From: Taklimakanibacter sp050246735
Lineage (GTDB): Bacteria; Pseudomonadota; Alphaproteobacteria; Rhizobiales; Aestuariivirgaceae
NCBI GenBank assembly: GCA_050246735.1
Contig: JBFWVM010000017.1
Location: 1 to 64,000 of the forward strand
Reading direction: 5' to 3'
DNA length: 64,000 bases
Of the stretch, positions 7,853 through 16,415 are shown piece after piece. Numbering within the stretch: the first letter of the stretch is position 1; each line of letters starts with the position of its first letter. The position numbers and the translations under genes were made by a program. The notes under the pieces were generated by a model. That model was not told the DNA's origin. It searched no databases and worked only from the letters and a program-made list of their open reading frames with translations.

Positions 7853-8902
7853 ATGGCCCGTGAGCTGGACCTCGCATACATCACGCTCGCCGCAGAGCTG
7901 TTGGAACGCGCCTTGGATGCACAATTCGACATTGATTTCGATGAAAGCGGATTGTTCAAGAAACGCAAAGTGAACGGCCGAACCTACTGGTATTATAAAC
8001 CATCCCAAAAGGGCACGGACCCTCGACCTGAAAAATACGTTGGTCCCGCTGACGATCCGGAAATCGCAAAGAGAGTCTCGGCATTCGCGTCCATCAAGGA
8101 CGACTACCAACGGCGTCGCAAACTGGTATCGACACTAAGACGCGAGGCGCGGCTGTTCGGCCCGAACACCAGAATAGGAGATCTTATAGAGGCCCTTTGG
8201 AAAGCGGGCGTATTTCGCCTTCGGGCGTGCCTTGTAGGAACGGTGGCATATCAAGCCTATGGAACAGTCCTGGGATACAGGCTTGCGGACACTGCGATGC
8301 AGACTGGTGACATAGATATTGCTCAGTTCAAGTCCATTTCCATCGCAGTAGAGGACAGCATTCCTCCTGTCCTGAATGTCCTTCAAGCGGTAGATGAAAA
8401 ATTCAAGCCGTTGCCCGGCCTGAACGACGAGGAAGGAACAACAAGATTTGCCGGACGAGACGGGCTTCGCGTCGAATTTCTTACGCCCAACCAAGGAAGC
8501 GACGACCAGACGAGGCATCCTATACCGCTGCCGGCACTGGGAGGGGCGGCCGGAGAGCCTCTGAGGTTTCTCGACTATCTCATTTATGAACCGGTACGAA
8601 CCGTAATGCTCCATAAAGGCGGAATACCTGTCCTGGTCCCGCAGCCCCAGAGATACTCCGTTCACAAAATGATTGTAGCAACACGCCGGCCGGCAGGTGC
8701 GAGCAAGGAAGTGAAGGACCTTCGCCAGGCAAATTCGATTGCCATGGCGCTGCTGGAAACCAGACGGCCAAATGACCTGGTCGAGGCATTTGAGGAGGCG
8801 GCAAAACGTGGTCCGCACTGGAAAGGCGCACTCGAAACCGCCCGTGAGAGGATGATTTCATTGGGCCTGACCGGCGTTGAGAAGTGTCTGAATACGAAAT
8901 GA
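7853..8902 (+). CDS. GSU2403-type nucleotidyltransferase-fold protein
   Basis: A 349-residue protein with a DNA polymerase beta-like nucleotidyltransferase signature: LVGT at 127-130 followed by GDIDIA at 152-157, giving the paired metal-binding aspartates. The N-terminal part (about 1-95) contains a basic segment and a WYYKP patch. The overall arrangement fits the GSU2403 / NTP_transf_8 family, whose physiological role is unknown. The gene stands alone in AT-richer DNA between two copies of a transporter gene end, a sign of horizontal transfer. Roles such as a toxin or abortive-infection nucleotidyltransferase are possible, but no antitoxin partner is visible. ATG 7853 directly follows the palindromic region. 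Confidence 0.75.
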   Translation: MARELDLAYITLAAELLERALDAQFDIDFDESGLFKKRKVNGRTYWYYKPSQKGTDPRPEKYVGPADDPEIAKRVSAFASIKDDYQRRRKLVSTLRREARLFGPNTRIGDLIEALWKAGVFRLRACLVGTVAYQAYGTVLGYRLADTAMQTGDIDIAQFKSISIAVEDSIPPVLNVLQAVDEKFKPLPGLNDEEGTTRFAGRDGLRVEFLTPNQGSDDQTRHPIPLPALGGAAGEPLRFLDYLIYEPVRTVMLHKGGIPVLVPQPQRYSVHKMIVATRRPAGASKEVKDLRQANSIAMALLETRRPNDLVEAFEEAAKRGPHWKGALETARERMISLGLTGVEKCLNTK

Positions 8903-9050
8903 TGCTTCGCGACCTCTGAGCAAAACTTCCCATTTCATCGCTCGAACTCTCGAACCTTCACTATCACACTGCCCATGGTGATGGTTTTGTCGGCCCGAGC
9001 GCCAAGCTCTTTGAGGACTCGCTCGGTGCGGTGCGGATGGCAATCACAAC

Positions 9051-9281
9051 CTGCTTGGCGAGCTCCGGCGCGCCATGGGCCTCACCATGCTCTTCGTCTC
9101 CCACGATCTCGGCGTGGTGCGCTATCTTTGCGACGAGGTCGTCGTCATGAATCGCGGCCGGTTCGTCGAGCACGGAAGCATCGGCCGGATCTTCGAGCAT
9201 CCGGCGAGCGACTACACGCGCAGCCTCCTCGCCGCCATGCCCAGCCTCCGCCGCCTTGCACGGCAGAGCGGCAGGGCGTGA
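9051..9281 (+). pseudogene. Fragment of DppF-type ATPase gene (repeat copy 2)
   Basis: This segment keeps the last 75 or so codons of an ABC ATPase, including the H-loop FVSHDLG and the end ASDYTRSLLAAMPSLRRLAR. It lacks Walker A, signature and Walker B. It matches 7377-7596 with about ten differences, then diverges just before its stop (9279-9281). It is a non-functional remnant. The 150 bp before it (8903-9050) show no gene. Confidence 0.85.
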
Positions 9282-9402
9282 CGGCATTGAGCGTCGATAG
9301 GTTTATTATCCTCATCATCCTTACGGTTGGCTTGCAGGGCCGCATATGCATTAATGCCCGCGCCCAGCCTGCATAACCGGGCAACAAGGGAGGGAAGAGC
9401 AC

Positions 9403-10512
9403 ATGGAAAGAGACAAGCTGCCTCTGTCACGGCGAAACTTGGTCAAGTCGGGCGCCCTTGCCGCGGCAGCCGCCGCGGCCATGCCCTGGGTCCGCAAGGC
9501 GGAGGCTGCCGACACCATCACCTGGAAGGTGCAGACCTCATGGCCGGCCGGTGTCGGTCTGGAAACGTTCCAGAAATGGTGCGGCTCGATCAAGGAGAAG
9601 ACCGGCGGCGAGCTCGACTTCCAGGCCTTCAAGGCGAAGGACATCGTCGGTGATTTCGAGCTGTTCGACGGCGTCAAGAACGGCGTGCTGGAGGCGATGA
9701 ATTCGTTCTCTCTCTATTGGGCGGGCAAGCTGCCGGCCACCGCCTTCATGAGCTCCTACACGCTCGGCCTGCGCCATCCGCATGAATGGGACATCTTTTT
9801 CTATTCGAAGGGCGGACTGCAGGCCTGCCGCGACGTCTATGCCGCCCAGGGACTCTATTACGTCAACCGCATTCATCACGGGGCGAACATCATCCACTCG
9901 AAGGTGCCGATCCGCTCCTTCGACGACTTCAAGGATCTGAAGCTGCGCGTGCCGGGCGGCATGATCGCGGAAACCTTCGCCAAGGCCGGCGCCAAGACCA
10001 CCCTGCTGCCGGGCGGTGAGGTGTTCTCCGCGCTCGAGAAGGGCACCATCGATGCGGCCGACTATACCGGGCCCGCCGTCAACTGGGCGCTGGGCTTCCA
10101 GCAGGTGACCAAGTACATCTCGATGGGACCGCCAGGACTGATGTCGGTCTATCAGCCGGTCGACCTGATGGACTTCGCCGTCAACATGGATGTCTGGAAC
10201 AAGCTGCCCGACAAGCTCAAGCAGTTCGTCGAGGGCGAAGTCCAGGTCTATTCGAACATCCATTTCGGCGCCATTCAGAAGGCCGACATGGAAGCCTGGC
10301 ACAAATTCACCGACGCGGGCATCGAGATCAACAGGCTCAACGCCGAAGATCTGGAGCGCTTCCAGGAGGTCGCCGTGCCGATCTGGTTCGAATGGGCGAA
10401 CAAGGACAAGGATGCGGCACGCATCTTCAAGCTCCAGCTCGAAGTCATGGAGGATCCGACGGTCGGCTATGTGACGCCCGACATGTACAAGGGCCTGTCG
10501 ATCAAGCTCTGA
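9403..10512 (+). CDS. TRAP transporter solute-binding protein, DctP family
   Basis: A 369-residue periplasmic receptor. The first 36 residues form a twin-arginine signal (LSRRNLVKSG, an alanine-rich core, then AEAA), so it is probably exported folded. The mature protein has DctP-family features: VQTSWPAG, LKLRVPGGMIAETF with the carboxylate-binding arginine, and PGGEVFSALEKGTIDAADY. A strong ribosome binding site (GGGAGGGAAG) precedes the ATG. It opens a TRAP operon with the two permease genes that follow. The substrate is probably an organic acid; the GGEVFSALEKG and WALGFQ features recall the 2-oxoacid/lactate-binding branch, but this is not certain. Confidence 0.9.
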   Translation: MERDKLPLSRRNLVKSGALAAAAAAAMPWVRKAEAADTITWKVQTSWPAGVGLETFQKWCGSIKEKTGGELDFQAFKAKDIVGDFELFDGVKNGVLEAMNSFSLYWAGKLPATAFMSSYTLGLRHPHEWDIFFYSKGGLQACRDVYAAQGLYYVNRIHHGANIIHSKVPIRSFDDFKDLKLRVPGGMIAETFAKAGAKTTLLPGGEVFSALEKGTIDAADYTGPAVNWALGFQQVTKYISMGPPGLMSVYQPVDLMDFAVNMDVWNKLPDKLKQFVEGEVQVYSNIHFGAIQKADMEAWHKFTDAGIEINRLNAEDLERFQEVAVPIWFEWANKDKDAARIFKLQLEVMEDPTVGYVTPDMYKGLSIKL

Positions 10513-10593
10513 CGCCCTGGAGCATCTGCATCGTCCCGTCAGTGCCCGCCCGTCCGCGGCGGGCACCCTTTCAACGCACATCCCGGCGATCCC

Positions 10594-11700
10594 ATGCCTT
10601 CTCTGAACTTCGTGATGCCGCATTGGCTCTACTGGTCGGCTTTGGCGCTGTTCCCGCTGATCGCCATATGGCTCGTGCATCGGGAGCGTCGTCGCCCCTG
10701 GGCCGGCCGGCCCAATCTTTTCCTGGGCTATCTCTTCCTGGTCACCGCGGGTTTCATCGGCATGCACCGATTCTACCTGAAGAGCGGCTGGGGTTTTCTG
10801 ATGATCCCCTTCTTTCTGGCGGTGCTGTGGACGGCCGCGGACGTGCGCGACGCACGCGAGGACCTCTCGCTCGCACGCTCCATCGCCGAGCGCGCCGAGC
10901 GCTACTTGCCACGCGCGCAGGCCGATGTCGACAAGGGGCGGGAAGGCGCTGAGGAAAAGCTAGCAAAAGCGAAGGCCGACGCTGCCGAAGCGGACGGCAA
11001 TAAGGCGGCCGCCACCGCCGGCCTCGTCCGGGCGAACCGCTACGCCCATGCCGCCGGTGCGCTGCTTGGCATCCTGCTGCTCATCGAAGCGTTTCTGCTG
11101 CCGGGCCTTGTCCGCCGCGCCCGCGCAAGCGAGCCGCCGCCCGCGGCCGCGGCCGAGGACCACGTGCTCGAGACAGCCGTCCCGGCGACGCCGGTGAAGC
11201 AGCCGCTCCCGTTCTTCCGGCCGGTCGACTGGCTGGCGCGAGTCACCGGCGAGCTGGTCGCCTATTGGGCGGTGCTCGCCGTCTTTGTCTATTACTACGA
11301 GGTCGTCGCTCGCTATATCTTCAACTCGCCGACCAATTGGGTGCATGAGAGCATGTTCCTGATGTTCGGCATGCAGTACATGGTGGCCGGCGCCTACGCC
11401 TATCGCGACGAGACGCATGTTCGCGTCGACATCGTCTACAGCCACCTTTCGGAGCGCGCCCGCGCCGTTTGCGACATCATAACCTCGGCCTTCTTTTTCC
11501 TGTTCGTCGGGACGATGGTGGTCAGCGGCTGGCGCTTCGCCAGCGACGCCATGTCCGTCGGCGAGACCTCGTTCACGGAATGGGGCGTCCAGTACTGGCC
11601 GGTGAAGCTTGCCATTCCGATCGGAGCGGCGCTGCTGCTGCTCCAGGGCATTTCACGTCTGGCACGCGACATCACCGTCGCCTTCGGAAAGGCACGCTGA
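10594..11700 (+). CDS. TRAP small permease (DctQ) with N-terminal TM2-like extension
   Basis: A 368-residue membrane protein, about twice the normal DctQ length. Residues about 205-365 are a standard four-helix DctQ module (ELVAYWAVLAVFVYYYEVVARY, NWVHE, DETHVRVDI). Residues 1-85 hold an initial helix and a TM2-domain pattern (FLGYLFLVTAGFIGMHRFYL). A charged, alanine-rich coiled-coil-like stretch (about 85-150), another helix and a proline-rich linker join the two. The frame is open throughout, so this looks like a true fusion rather than an annotation artefact. The role of the extension is unknown. Confidence 0.85.
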   Translation: MPSLNFVMPHWLYWSALALFPLIAIWLVHRERRRPWAGRPNLFLGYLFLVTAGFIGMHRFYLKSGWGFLMIPFFLAVLWTAADVRDAREDLSLARSIAERAERYLPRAQADVDKGREGAEEKLAKAKADAAEADGNKAAATAGLVRANRYAHAAGALLGILLLIEAFLLPGLVRRARASEPPPAAAAEDHVLETAVPATPVKQPLPFFRPVDWLARVTGELVAYWAVLAVFVYYYEVVARYIFNSPTNWVHESMFLMFGMQYMVAGAYAYRDETHVRVDIVYSHLSERARAVCDIITSAFFFLFVGTMVVSGWRFASDAMSVGETSFTEWGVQYWPVKLAIPIGAALLLLQGISRLARDITVAFGKAR

Positions 11701-11701
11701 C

Positions 11702-13072
11702 ATGGGACTCGAGCTGCCGATCCTGTGGCTGAGCCTGCTGATGTTCGGCGGCCTCGCCGTGCTTCTGATGCTCGGCCTGCCGATGGCGTTCTGCACCGGC
11801 AGCCTGGCGGTGCTGTTCCTGTGGCTGTTCGGCAATTCGGCGATGCTGAACATGCTGCCGGCGCGGGTCTTCCCGTTCATGACGGACTACCAGCTTTCGG
11901 CCGTGCCCCTGTTCATCTTCATGGCCGCGATCCTGGAGAAGGCCGGCATCATCGAGGAGCTGTTCGACGTCGTGTACAAATGGCTCGGCGGCCTGAAAGG
12001 CGGCCTCGCTTCGGCGACCGTGATCTCGTGCACCCTGCTGGCGGCGATGGTGGGCGTCGTCGGCGCGACCGAAGTGACGATGGGCATGATCGCGCTGCCG
12101 GCGATGCTCAAGCGCAACTATGATCCCAAGCTCGCCTGCGGCTCGCTCCTGGCCGGCGGAACGCTGGGCATCCTGATCCCGCCTTCGGTGATGGCGATCG
12201 TCTATGCGGTGGTGGCGCAGCAATCCCTCGGCGAGCTCCTCGTCGGAGCCGTCTTCCCCGGCTTCCTTCTGTCCGGCATGTACGTCGCCTATGTCACGAT
12301 ACGCTGCTACATCAATCCGGCGCTGGGGCCGGCGCTGCCGCCGGAGGAGCGCATCGGCTTGGCCGAGAAGCTGCGGCTCCTTCAGAGCACCATCATGCCC
12401 GTCCTGCTGATCATCCTGGTGCTCGGCGTGATCTTCCTGGGCATCGCCACGCCGGTCGAAGCCGCCGGCATCGGCACCTTCGGCGCCTTCGTCGTCTGCG
12501 CCGTGCACCGCCGGCTGAACTGGGCGGCCATCAGCGAAGCCTGCATCGCCACCCTGAAGGCGACGGCGATGGTGATGTGGATCTTCTTCGGCGCCACCAT
12601 GTTCGTCGGCTTCTTCATCCTGAAGGGAGGCCAGACCTTCGTCGCGGAATCGATCCTCGGAACCGGGCTTGAGCCATATGGCGTGCTGGTGCTGATGATG
12701 GTAATCCTCTTCGTGCTCGGCATGTTCCTCGACTGGGTGGGCATCCTGCTCCTGACGGTGCCGATCTTCCTGCCGATCCTGACCTCGCTGCAGTTCGACG
12801 GTGTCGCCGGGCTTCCGGGCGTCGCCGCCGAGGATGTGCCTCTGTGGTACGGCGTCATCTTCATGGTGAACATGCAGATGGCCTTTTTGAGCCCGCCCTT
12901 CGGATATTCGCTGTTTTATCTGAAGAGCGTGGCGCCTCCTCAGATCTCGATGGGCCTGATCTTCCGGGCCGCCGCGCCGTTTCTGTGCCTTCAGGCTATC
13001 GGCGTAACGCTGTGCATCATGTTTCCCGGCCTGGCCACATGGCTGCCCAAGATCGTCTATGCGGGAAACTGA
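11702..13072 (+). CDS. TRAP transporter large permease, DctM family
   Basis: A 456-residue protein with about 12 transmembrane helices, the sodium-coupled translocation subunit of the TRAP system. Family motifs include LGLPMAFCTGS near the N-terminus, GGTLGILIPPSVMAIVYA in the middle and MFLDWVGILLLTVPIFLPI in the second half. The ATG at 11702 starts two bases after the upstream stop, so the gene is co-translated with dctQ. No further gene follows on this strand for 260 bp. Confidence 0.93.
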   Translation: MGLELPILWLSLLMFGGLAVLLMLGLPMAFCTGSLAVLFLWLFGNSAMLNMLPARVFPFMTDYQLSAVPLFIFMAAILEKAGIIEELFDVVYKWLGGLKGGLASATVISCTLLAAMVGVVGATEVTMGMIALPAMLKRNYDPKLACGSLLAGGTLGILIPPSVMAIVYAVVAQQSLGELLVGAVFPGFLLSGMYVAYVTIRCYINPALGPALPPEERIGLAEKLRLLQSTIMPVLLIILVLGVIFLGIATPVEAAGIGTFGAFVVCAVHRRLNWAAISEACIATLKATAMVMWIFFGATMFVGFFILKGGQTFVAESILGTGLEPYGVLVLMMVILFVLGMFLDWVGILLLTVPIFLPILTSLQFDGVAGLPGVAAEDVPLWYGVIFMVNMQMAFLSPPFGYSLFYLKSVAPPQISMGLIFRAAAPFLCLQAIGVTLCIMFPGLATWLPKIVYAGN

Positions 13073-13332
13073 CCGCGGCGCCGGCGGCGCCCGACCGGCT
13101 CATGCCGACCGGATTTTCGTTACGGAATGCCCGAATTCACGACTGAGCGATCCAGAACTGCAACAGGCGCCGCAGCCAGTTGGGACACGATGCTGCTGTC
13201 CATCGTGCACAGCATGATTGAGCGCGCGGGTTCTTCGGTCCTGATATTTCCCAGGAAACCGACTGAGCCTATGTAACCCTGGACACGCCTCTGGCGGAGG
13301 CATAGCGTGACGTTCCTGCCAGCGAGAGCCAA

Positions 13333-14037
13333 ATGCCAGATTTTCTTCCCGGCGCCGTGTTCGGCGGCATCCTGACGATTGTGCTCGTGATGGTGTTGCG
13401 CATGCGTGCCGGCAAGCCGCGCCTGCCGGCCTGGAAGCTGGGTCTGATCGGCATCGCGGCGGCCTACGTCATCCCGTGGGCGCTCGCCCTCGCGGCCGAG
13501 GCATGGCGCGCCACGCCAGCGCTGCCCGACCTGCCCGTCATCACCTTCGATCAGGCGTTCATCGGAGCATTGGTGGCGCTCTTCGTGCTCGCCATCGGCC
13601 GTCGTCCTGGCAGGCAGCCGCTTGTGCCTCTCTGGGCCGGGCTGCTGACCGGCGTGGCGTTCGCCGCCCTGCTGCCGCCATTCCTCAATCTGGTGACGGG
13701 CAGCTATCAGCGCCCTTCGCTGCATACGGACGTCAATCATTGCACGCGCGGCATGACGGGGCAGGTCCAACCCCGCGAAGTCGTCAATATCTGCGACGAG
13801 CCGATCGCCGTGGGCCTTTGCCTGCCCGGCGAGATCAACCCCGCCCCCTGTGCGCAGACCGAAATCCTCCAGCCCGGTCAGACCGCGCGGTTCGATCCTG
13901 GCAGAGCGCAGCTGTCATCGTTGCCGTCCAATCCCGATGGTCTTACTGTTGCCGCCTGCCGTCCACCCGCGCGACCTTCGCGCATGAAAACCACTATGGG
14001 GCGCGGATATGAGGGCGTTTGCTTGCCGCCCGTTTGA
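13333..14037 (+). CDS. Hypothetical membrane protein
   Basis: A 234-residue frame with about four predicted helices in the first 135 residues (around 8-22, 35-55, 75-88, 97-118). A cysteine-containing, probably periplasmic C-terminal part follows (HCTRGMTG, NICDEP, GLCLPGE, PCAQTE, VAACRPP, GVCLPP). The six or so cysteines suggest disulfide bonds. I do not recognise the family. It lies between the TRAP operon and the left boundary of the tRNA-Glu island. The 260-bp spacer before it (13073-13332) shows no gene. Confidence 0.55.
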   Translation: MPDFLPGAVFGGILTIVLVMVLRMRAGKPRLPAWKLGLIGIAAAYVIPWALALAAEAWRATPALPDLPVITFDQAFIGALVALFVLAIGRRPGRQPLVPLWAGLLTGVAFAALLPPFLNLVTGSYQRPSLHTDVNHCTRGMTGQVQPREVVNICDEPIAVGLCLPGEINPAPCAQTEILQPGQTARFDPGRAQLSSLPSNPDGLTVAACRPPARPSRMKTTMGRGYEGVCLPPV

Positions 14038-14121
14038 AACGCCGTCCGGCGATCGACCGGGACTGTCTAGCCGAGAGCATGGTCCGGCTCCAGGAGCACG
14101 CTTCTAAGTTATTGATTTATT

Positions 14122-14138
14122 TGGCGCCCCCTAGGGGA
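14122..14138. repeat. attL core, 17-bp copy of tRNA-Glu 3' end
   Basis: TGGCGCCCCCTAGGGGA is identical to 28037-28053, where it encodes the CCA end, acceptor strand and first T-arm bases of tRNA-Glu. It stands alone here without the rest of the tRNA. Confidence 0.92.
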
Positions 14139-14200
14139 GGCGACAACTAGGTCGCTAAGCTCTTGAAAAGCAACGAGTTACATCCAAGCCGAGCAGCACC

Positions 14201-14210
14201 GATGTAGCAA
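14201..14210 (+). repeat. Decamer GATGTAGCAA near left island end
   Basis: It lies 62 bp inside the attL core. The matching copy at 27964-27973 lies 63 bp inside the right core in the same orientation. In an excised circle the two would flank the core as direct repeats, as integrase arm-type sites do. Confidence 0.45.
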
Positions 14211-14245
14211 TGCGATGCGGCGATGTCAACGAACGCGACAAACGC

Positions 14246-15403
14246 TCACTCGGAAGCGGACTCGCTCGGCTCGTCAACATGCAGCCCCCGAACATCGCGG
14301 GCGTTCTTGAGGCGCCAACGCTGTCCTTCTCGCACTAAGTCACCACGAATGGACACGGGCAGCTTGGCCTGATGTGCCGCAACCGCACGTTCGTAAATCA
14401 CTTGAGGAAGTTCAACTGCCACAGACACGGGCCGCTGTTCATCAATGTAAGCCCTAACAGTGATCCTCCCATCGGACTCCGATGCTCCTCTCGACAGCTT
14501 AACAATGAAGCCTTCGATCAGCTCGTCAGCTCGCGGCTCGCGATCACGAAACACCTTGGCCGCTTCTTTGAGGATAGCAGCATCCGAGACGGGAAATTCA
14601 ACGCTGCTCCGGGACTCCGGTGCTTGTCGCGTTTGGGCCCAAGTAACCGACACATCAGCCCCTTCCCCCTGCTCTACCAGGGTCGCAAGAGCCTCACATA
14701 AGTTAGCACTGGCGCCGTGCTCAACTGCCTTCTCAAACTCCTCAAAGCCGTCACCGCGATTGAAGCTCTCCACTGCCTTCCGGGTTGCTCGCAAGCCCTG
14801 CACAAGTTGGCGGGTCACCTTACGCTCGAAGGGTTCATCGCCCATTGCTGGCCAGAAAGACTGTTGCAATGAGTACTCTAGCGCTGGCGGTACGGGTGAG
14901 AGCAGCGTCACGATGAAACTGCCCCGCTGGGTCTGACCCAGGCGAACCCTGTCAATGTAAGCAGACGCATCCTTCATCCCACCGACCCGATAGGCTCGAC
15001 GCGGCTCGGTTACAGAACATGCGGCGGACAAGAGAAGGTTCTTCGCGTGAACGAACAACTCGACACCCGGCTCTACAAGGACTGATCCGTCATCAGCCGC
15101 ACGAGGCGCCCTCACACGCACCACATCCTGATCTGCCGTCGAGAGGTCGAAGTAGACCTGCAACTCGTCACGGCCTTCGACAACTGCGAGCGTGGTGAGC
15201 GCATTGGATACCGCTGAAGCGTAGTCACCGAGACGCGCGGTGCCAGGAAGAATGATCTCACGCCCACCGAACGCATAAACGTCGCTGTGGTCGCCGTAAG
15301 GCTCGACCTTCCGCCAACCTTGAGATGCTGCATAGGCTCTCAGTGCCGATGGTGTAACCTGCCTCAGCGCTCCAGCGTCAAGGATTTTGGCGTTGAAGCT
15401 CAT
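14246..15403 (-). CDS. Uncharacterised partner of DUF4365 protein
   Basis: A 385-residue protein I do not recognise. No signal peptide, membrane helix or clear catalytic motif is visible. The N-terminal third (about 1-95) has a folded-domain look with the segment YGDHSDVYAFGGREIILP. The middle (about 110-215) is mixed alpha/beta. The C-terminal part resembles an OB-like beta-rich end (VSIRGDLVREGQRWRLKNA). Its start overlaps the stop of the DUF4365 gene by four bases (ATGA), so the two are translated together and probably act together. The island position and nuclease partner suggest defence; this is inference. Confidence 0.7.
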   Translation of the reverse strand: MSFNAKILDAGALRQVTPSALRAYAASQGWRKVEPYGDHSDVYAFGGREIILPGTARLGDYASAVSNALTTLAVVEGRDELQVYFDLSTADQDVVRVRAPRAADDGSVLVEPGVELFVHAKNLLLSAACSVTEPRRAYRVGGMKDASAYIDRVRLGQTQRGSFIVTLLSPVPPALEYSLQQSFWPAMGDEPFERKVTRQLVQGLRATRKAVESFNRGDGFEEFEKAVEHGASANLCEALATLVEQGEGADVSVTWAQTRQAPESRSSVEFPVSDAAILKEAAKVFRDREPRADELIEGFIVKLSRGASESDGRITVRAYIDEQRPVSVAVELPQVIYERAVAAHQAKLPVSIRGDLVREGQRWRLKNARDVRGLHVDEPSESASE

Positions 15404-15897
15404 GAGACCTTCCCCGTTTTGGCCATCTGCATTAGCTTCTGCAACCCCTCGACATCAAACACATTCGCCGCAGGTAGGTACACGGTGACGCTCTCTTCGT
15501 TCTTGGTCGGGGGGCTTCCATTGAGGTTCACCCAGTAAGCCGCATGTCGAAGGATTAGTTCCTCAATGGAAATCTTGATCCAATCATTTGCTTCCTGCGG
15601 CATCCTCAGCACGATCAGTATCCGGGGTACCATCGTGTCAATCCGAAGGTCCTCGTAGTTTTTCTTCTTTAACGGGAAGCTATAACTGTCACCTGATGGC
15701 GTCAGATTGATTGTAGCCTTGAGCTGGGCATCTAGTTTGGGTCGCGCCTCGCCTCCGGCTTGGAACGTGATGTCAATGCTGTCTCGGTCTACGGCGGGGA
15801 CGCTTGTCACATAGCCCGCAGCGGCCGCTACGGCGCTGGCGTAGACACGAGAAAACGCCTCTTGTTTGTCCGCTTCGGTGAGAAGATTGTCGGCCAT
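15400..15897 (-). CDS. DUF4365 PD-(D/E)XK nuclease-like protein
   Basis: A 165-residue protein matching the DUF4365 pattern. An Asp in SIDITF (D42) is followed by the Q-x-K element AQLKAT (Q58, K60), the core of PD-(D/E)XK nucleases. The remainder (FPLKKKNYEDLR, PRILIVLRMP, HAAYWVNLNGSPPTKNEES) fits the family closely. ATG 15897 is preferred over upstream starts because the family begins here. It heads a two-gene operon with the 385-residue unknown. DUF4365 domains occur in bacterial conflict systems, including some short-Argonaute effectors. Confidence 0.8.
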   Translation of the reverse strand: MADNLLTEADKQEAFSRVYASAVAAAAGYVTSVPAVDRDSIDITFQAGGEARPKLDAQLKATINLTPSGDSYSFPLKKKNYEDLRIDTMVPRILIVLRMPQEANDWIKISIEELILRHAAYWVNLNGSPPTKNEESVTVYLPAANVFDVEGLQKLMQMAKTGKVS

Positions 15898-16336
15898 CTG
15901 ACGCCGTCGAAGGGTGACCACTCCCAACAACGTACCACAGAACTAGAGCCAGCCCAGTACACCTAAAAACGGCTAAAAAATGCGAGAGGCCCATCGACAG
16001 CGGCGACGGGCAGCAAAACCCCCCGTGGGGGGCCTACAGATTGCTGCTCAAAAGCTGAACATCCCGCTTTGGCGATCATTGCCGCCCGTGGTACGAACCA
16101 GAAGCCGCCGATGGCACAGCTTCTGGCCTTGGGCTCCACCAGTCTTCGGGTCTGGGTCAGACGGGGGGTGTGAGAAGGTTGCAGTCCGGCTCACATCCCC
16201 TCCAACGCGAAGACGTCCCCGACATGTACCAAAGCTGATTGCCGTTCCACTGCGAGTGGACTGTTATCCCCCGCAATTATGCTCTCTATAAGTTCCGGTA
16301 TTCTTTGAGTACACCTTGGCCGAACCACGTCGCCGT
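15898..16336. other. Intergenic region without a recognisable gene
   Basis: This spacer lies between the divergent DUF4365 operon and the recombinase gene. The only striking element is a short perfect hairpin, six C and six G around GT (16019-16032). Short open frames exist but none has a good start or a recognisable product. The promoter of the leftward operon should lie here, but I could not assign boxes with confidence. Confidence 0.4.
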
Positions 16337-16390
16337 TGGTTCGCTAATTGCCTGTTGACAACCCAAAACGAACCAGTCATAAGCGAACCA
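16337..16390 (+). promoter_or_regulatory. Promoter and repeated operator of the serine recombinase gene
   Basis: A TTGACA -35 box (16355-16360) is followed at 16 bp by TCATAA (16377-16382). A perfect 9-bp inverted repeat encloses it: TGGTTCGCT (16337-16345) and AGCGAACCA (16382-16390). More CGAACCA copies lie at 16321-16327 and 16369-16375. Resolvase-type recombinases often bind such repeats as both recombination site and operator, so this may be a res-like site and an autoregulatory element. Confidence 0.5.
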
Positions 16391-16415
16391 CTCTAACCGA
16401 ACTGGAGGGGATCAG

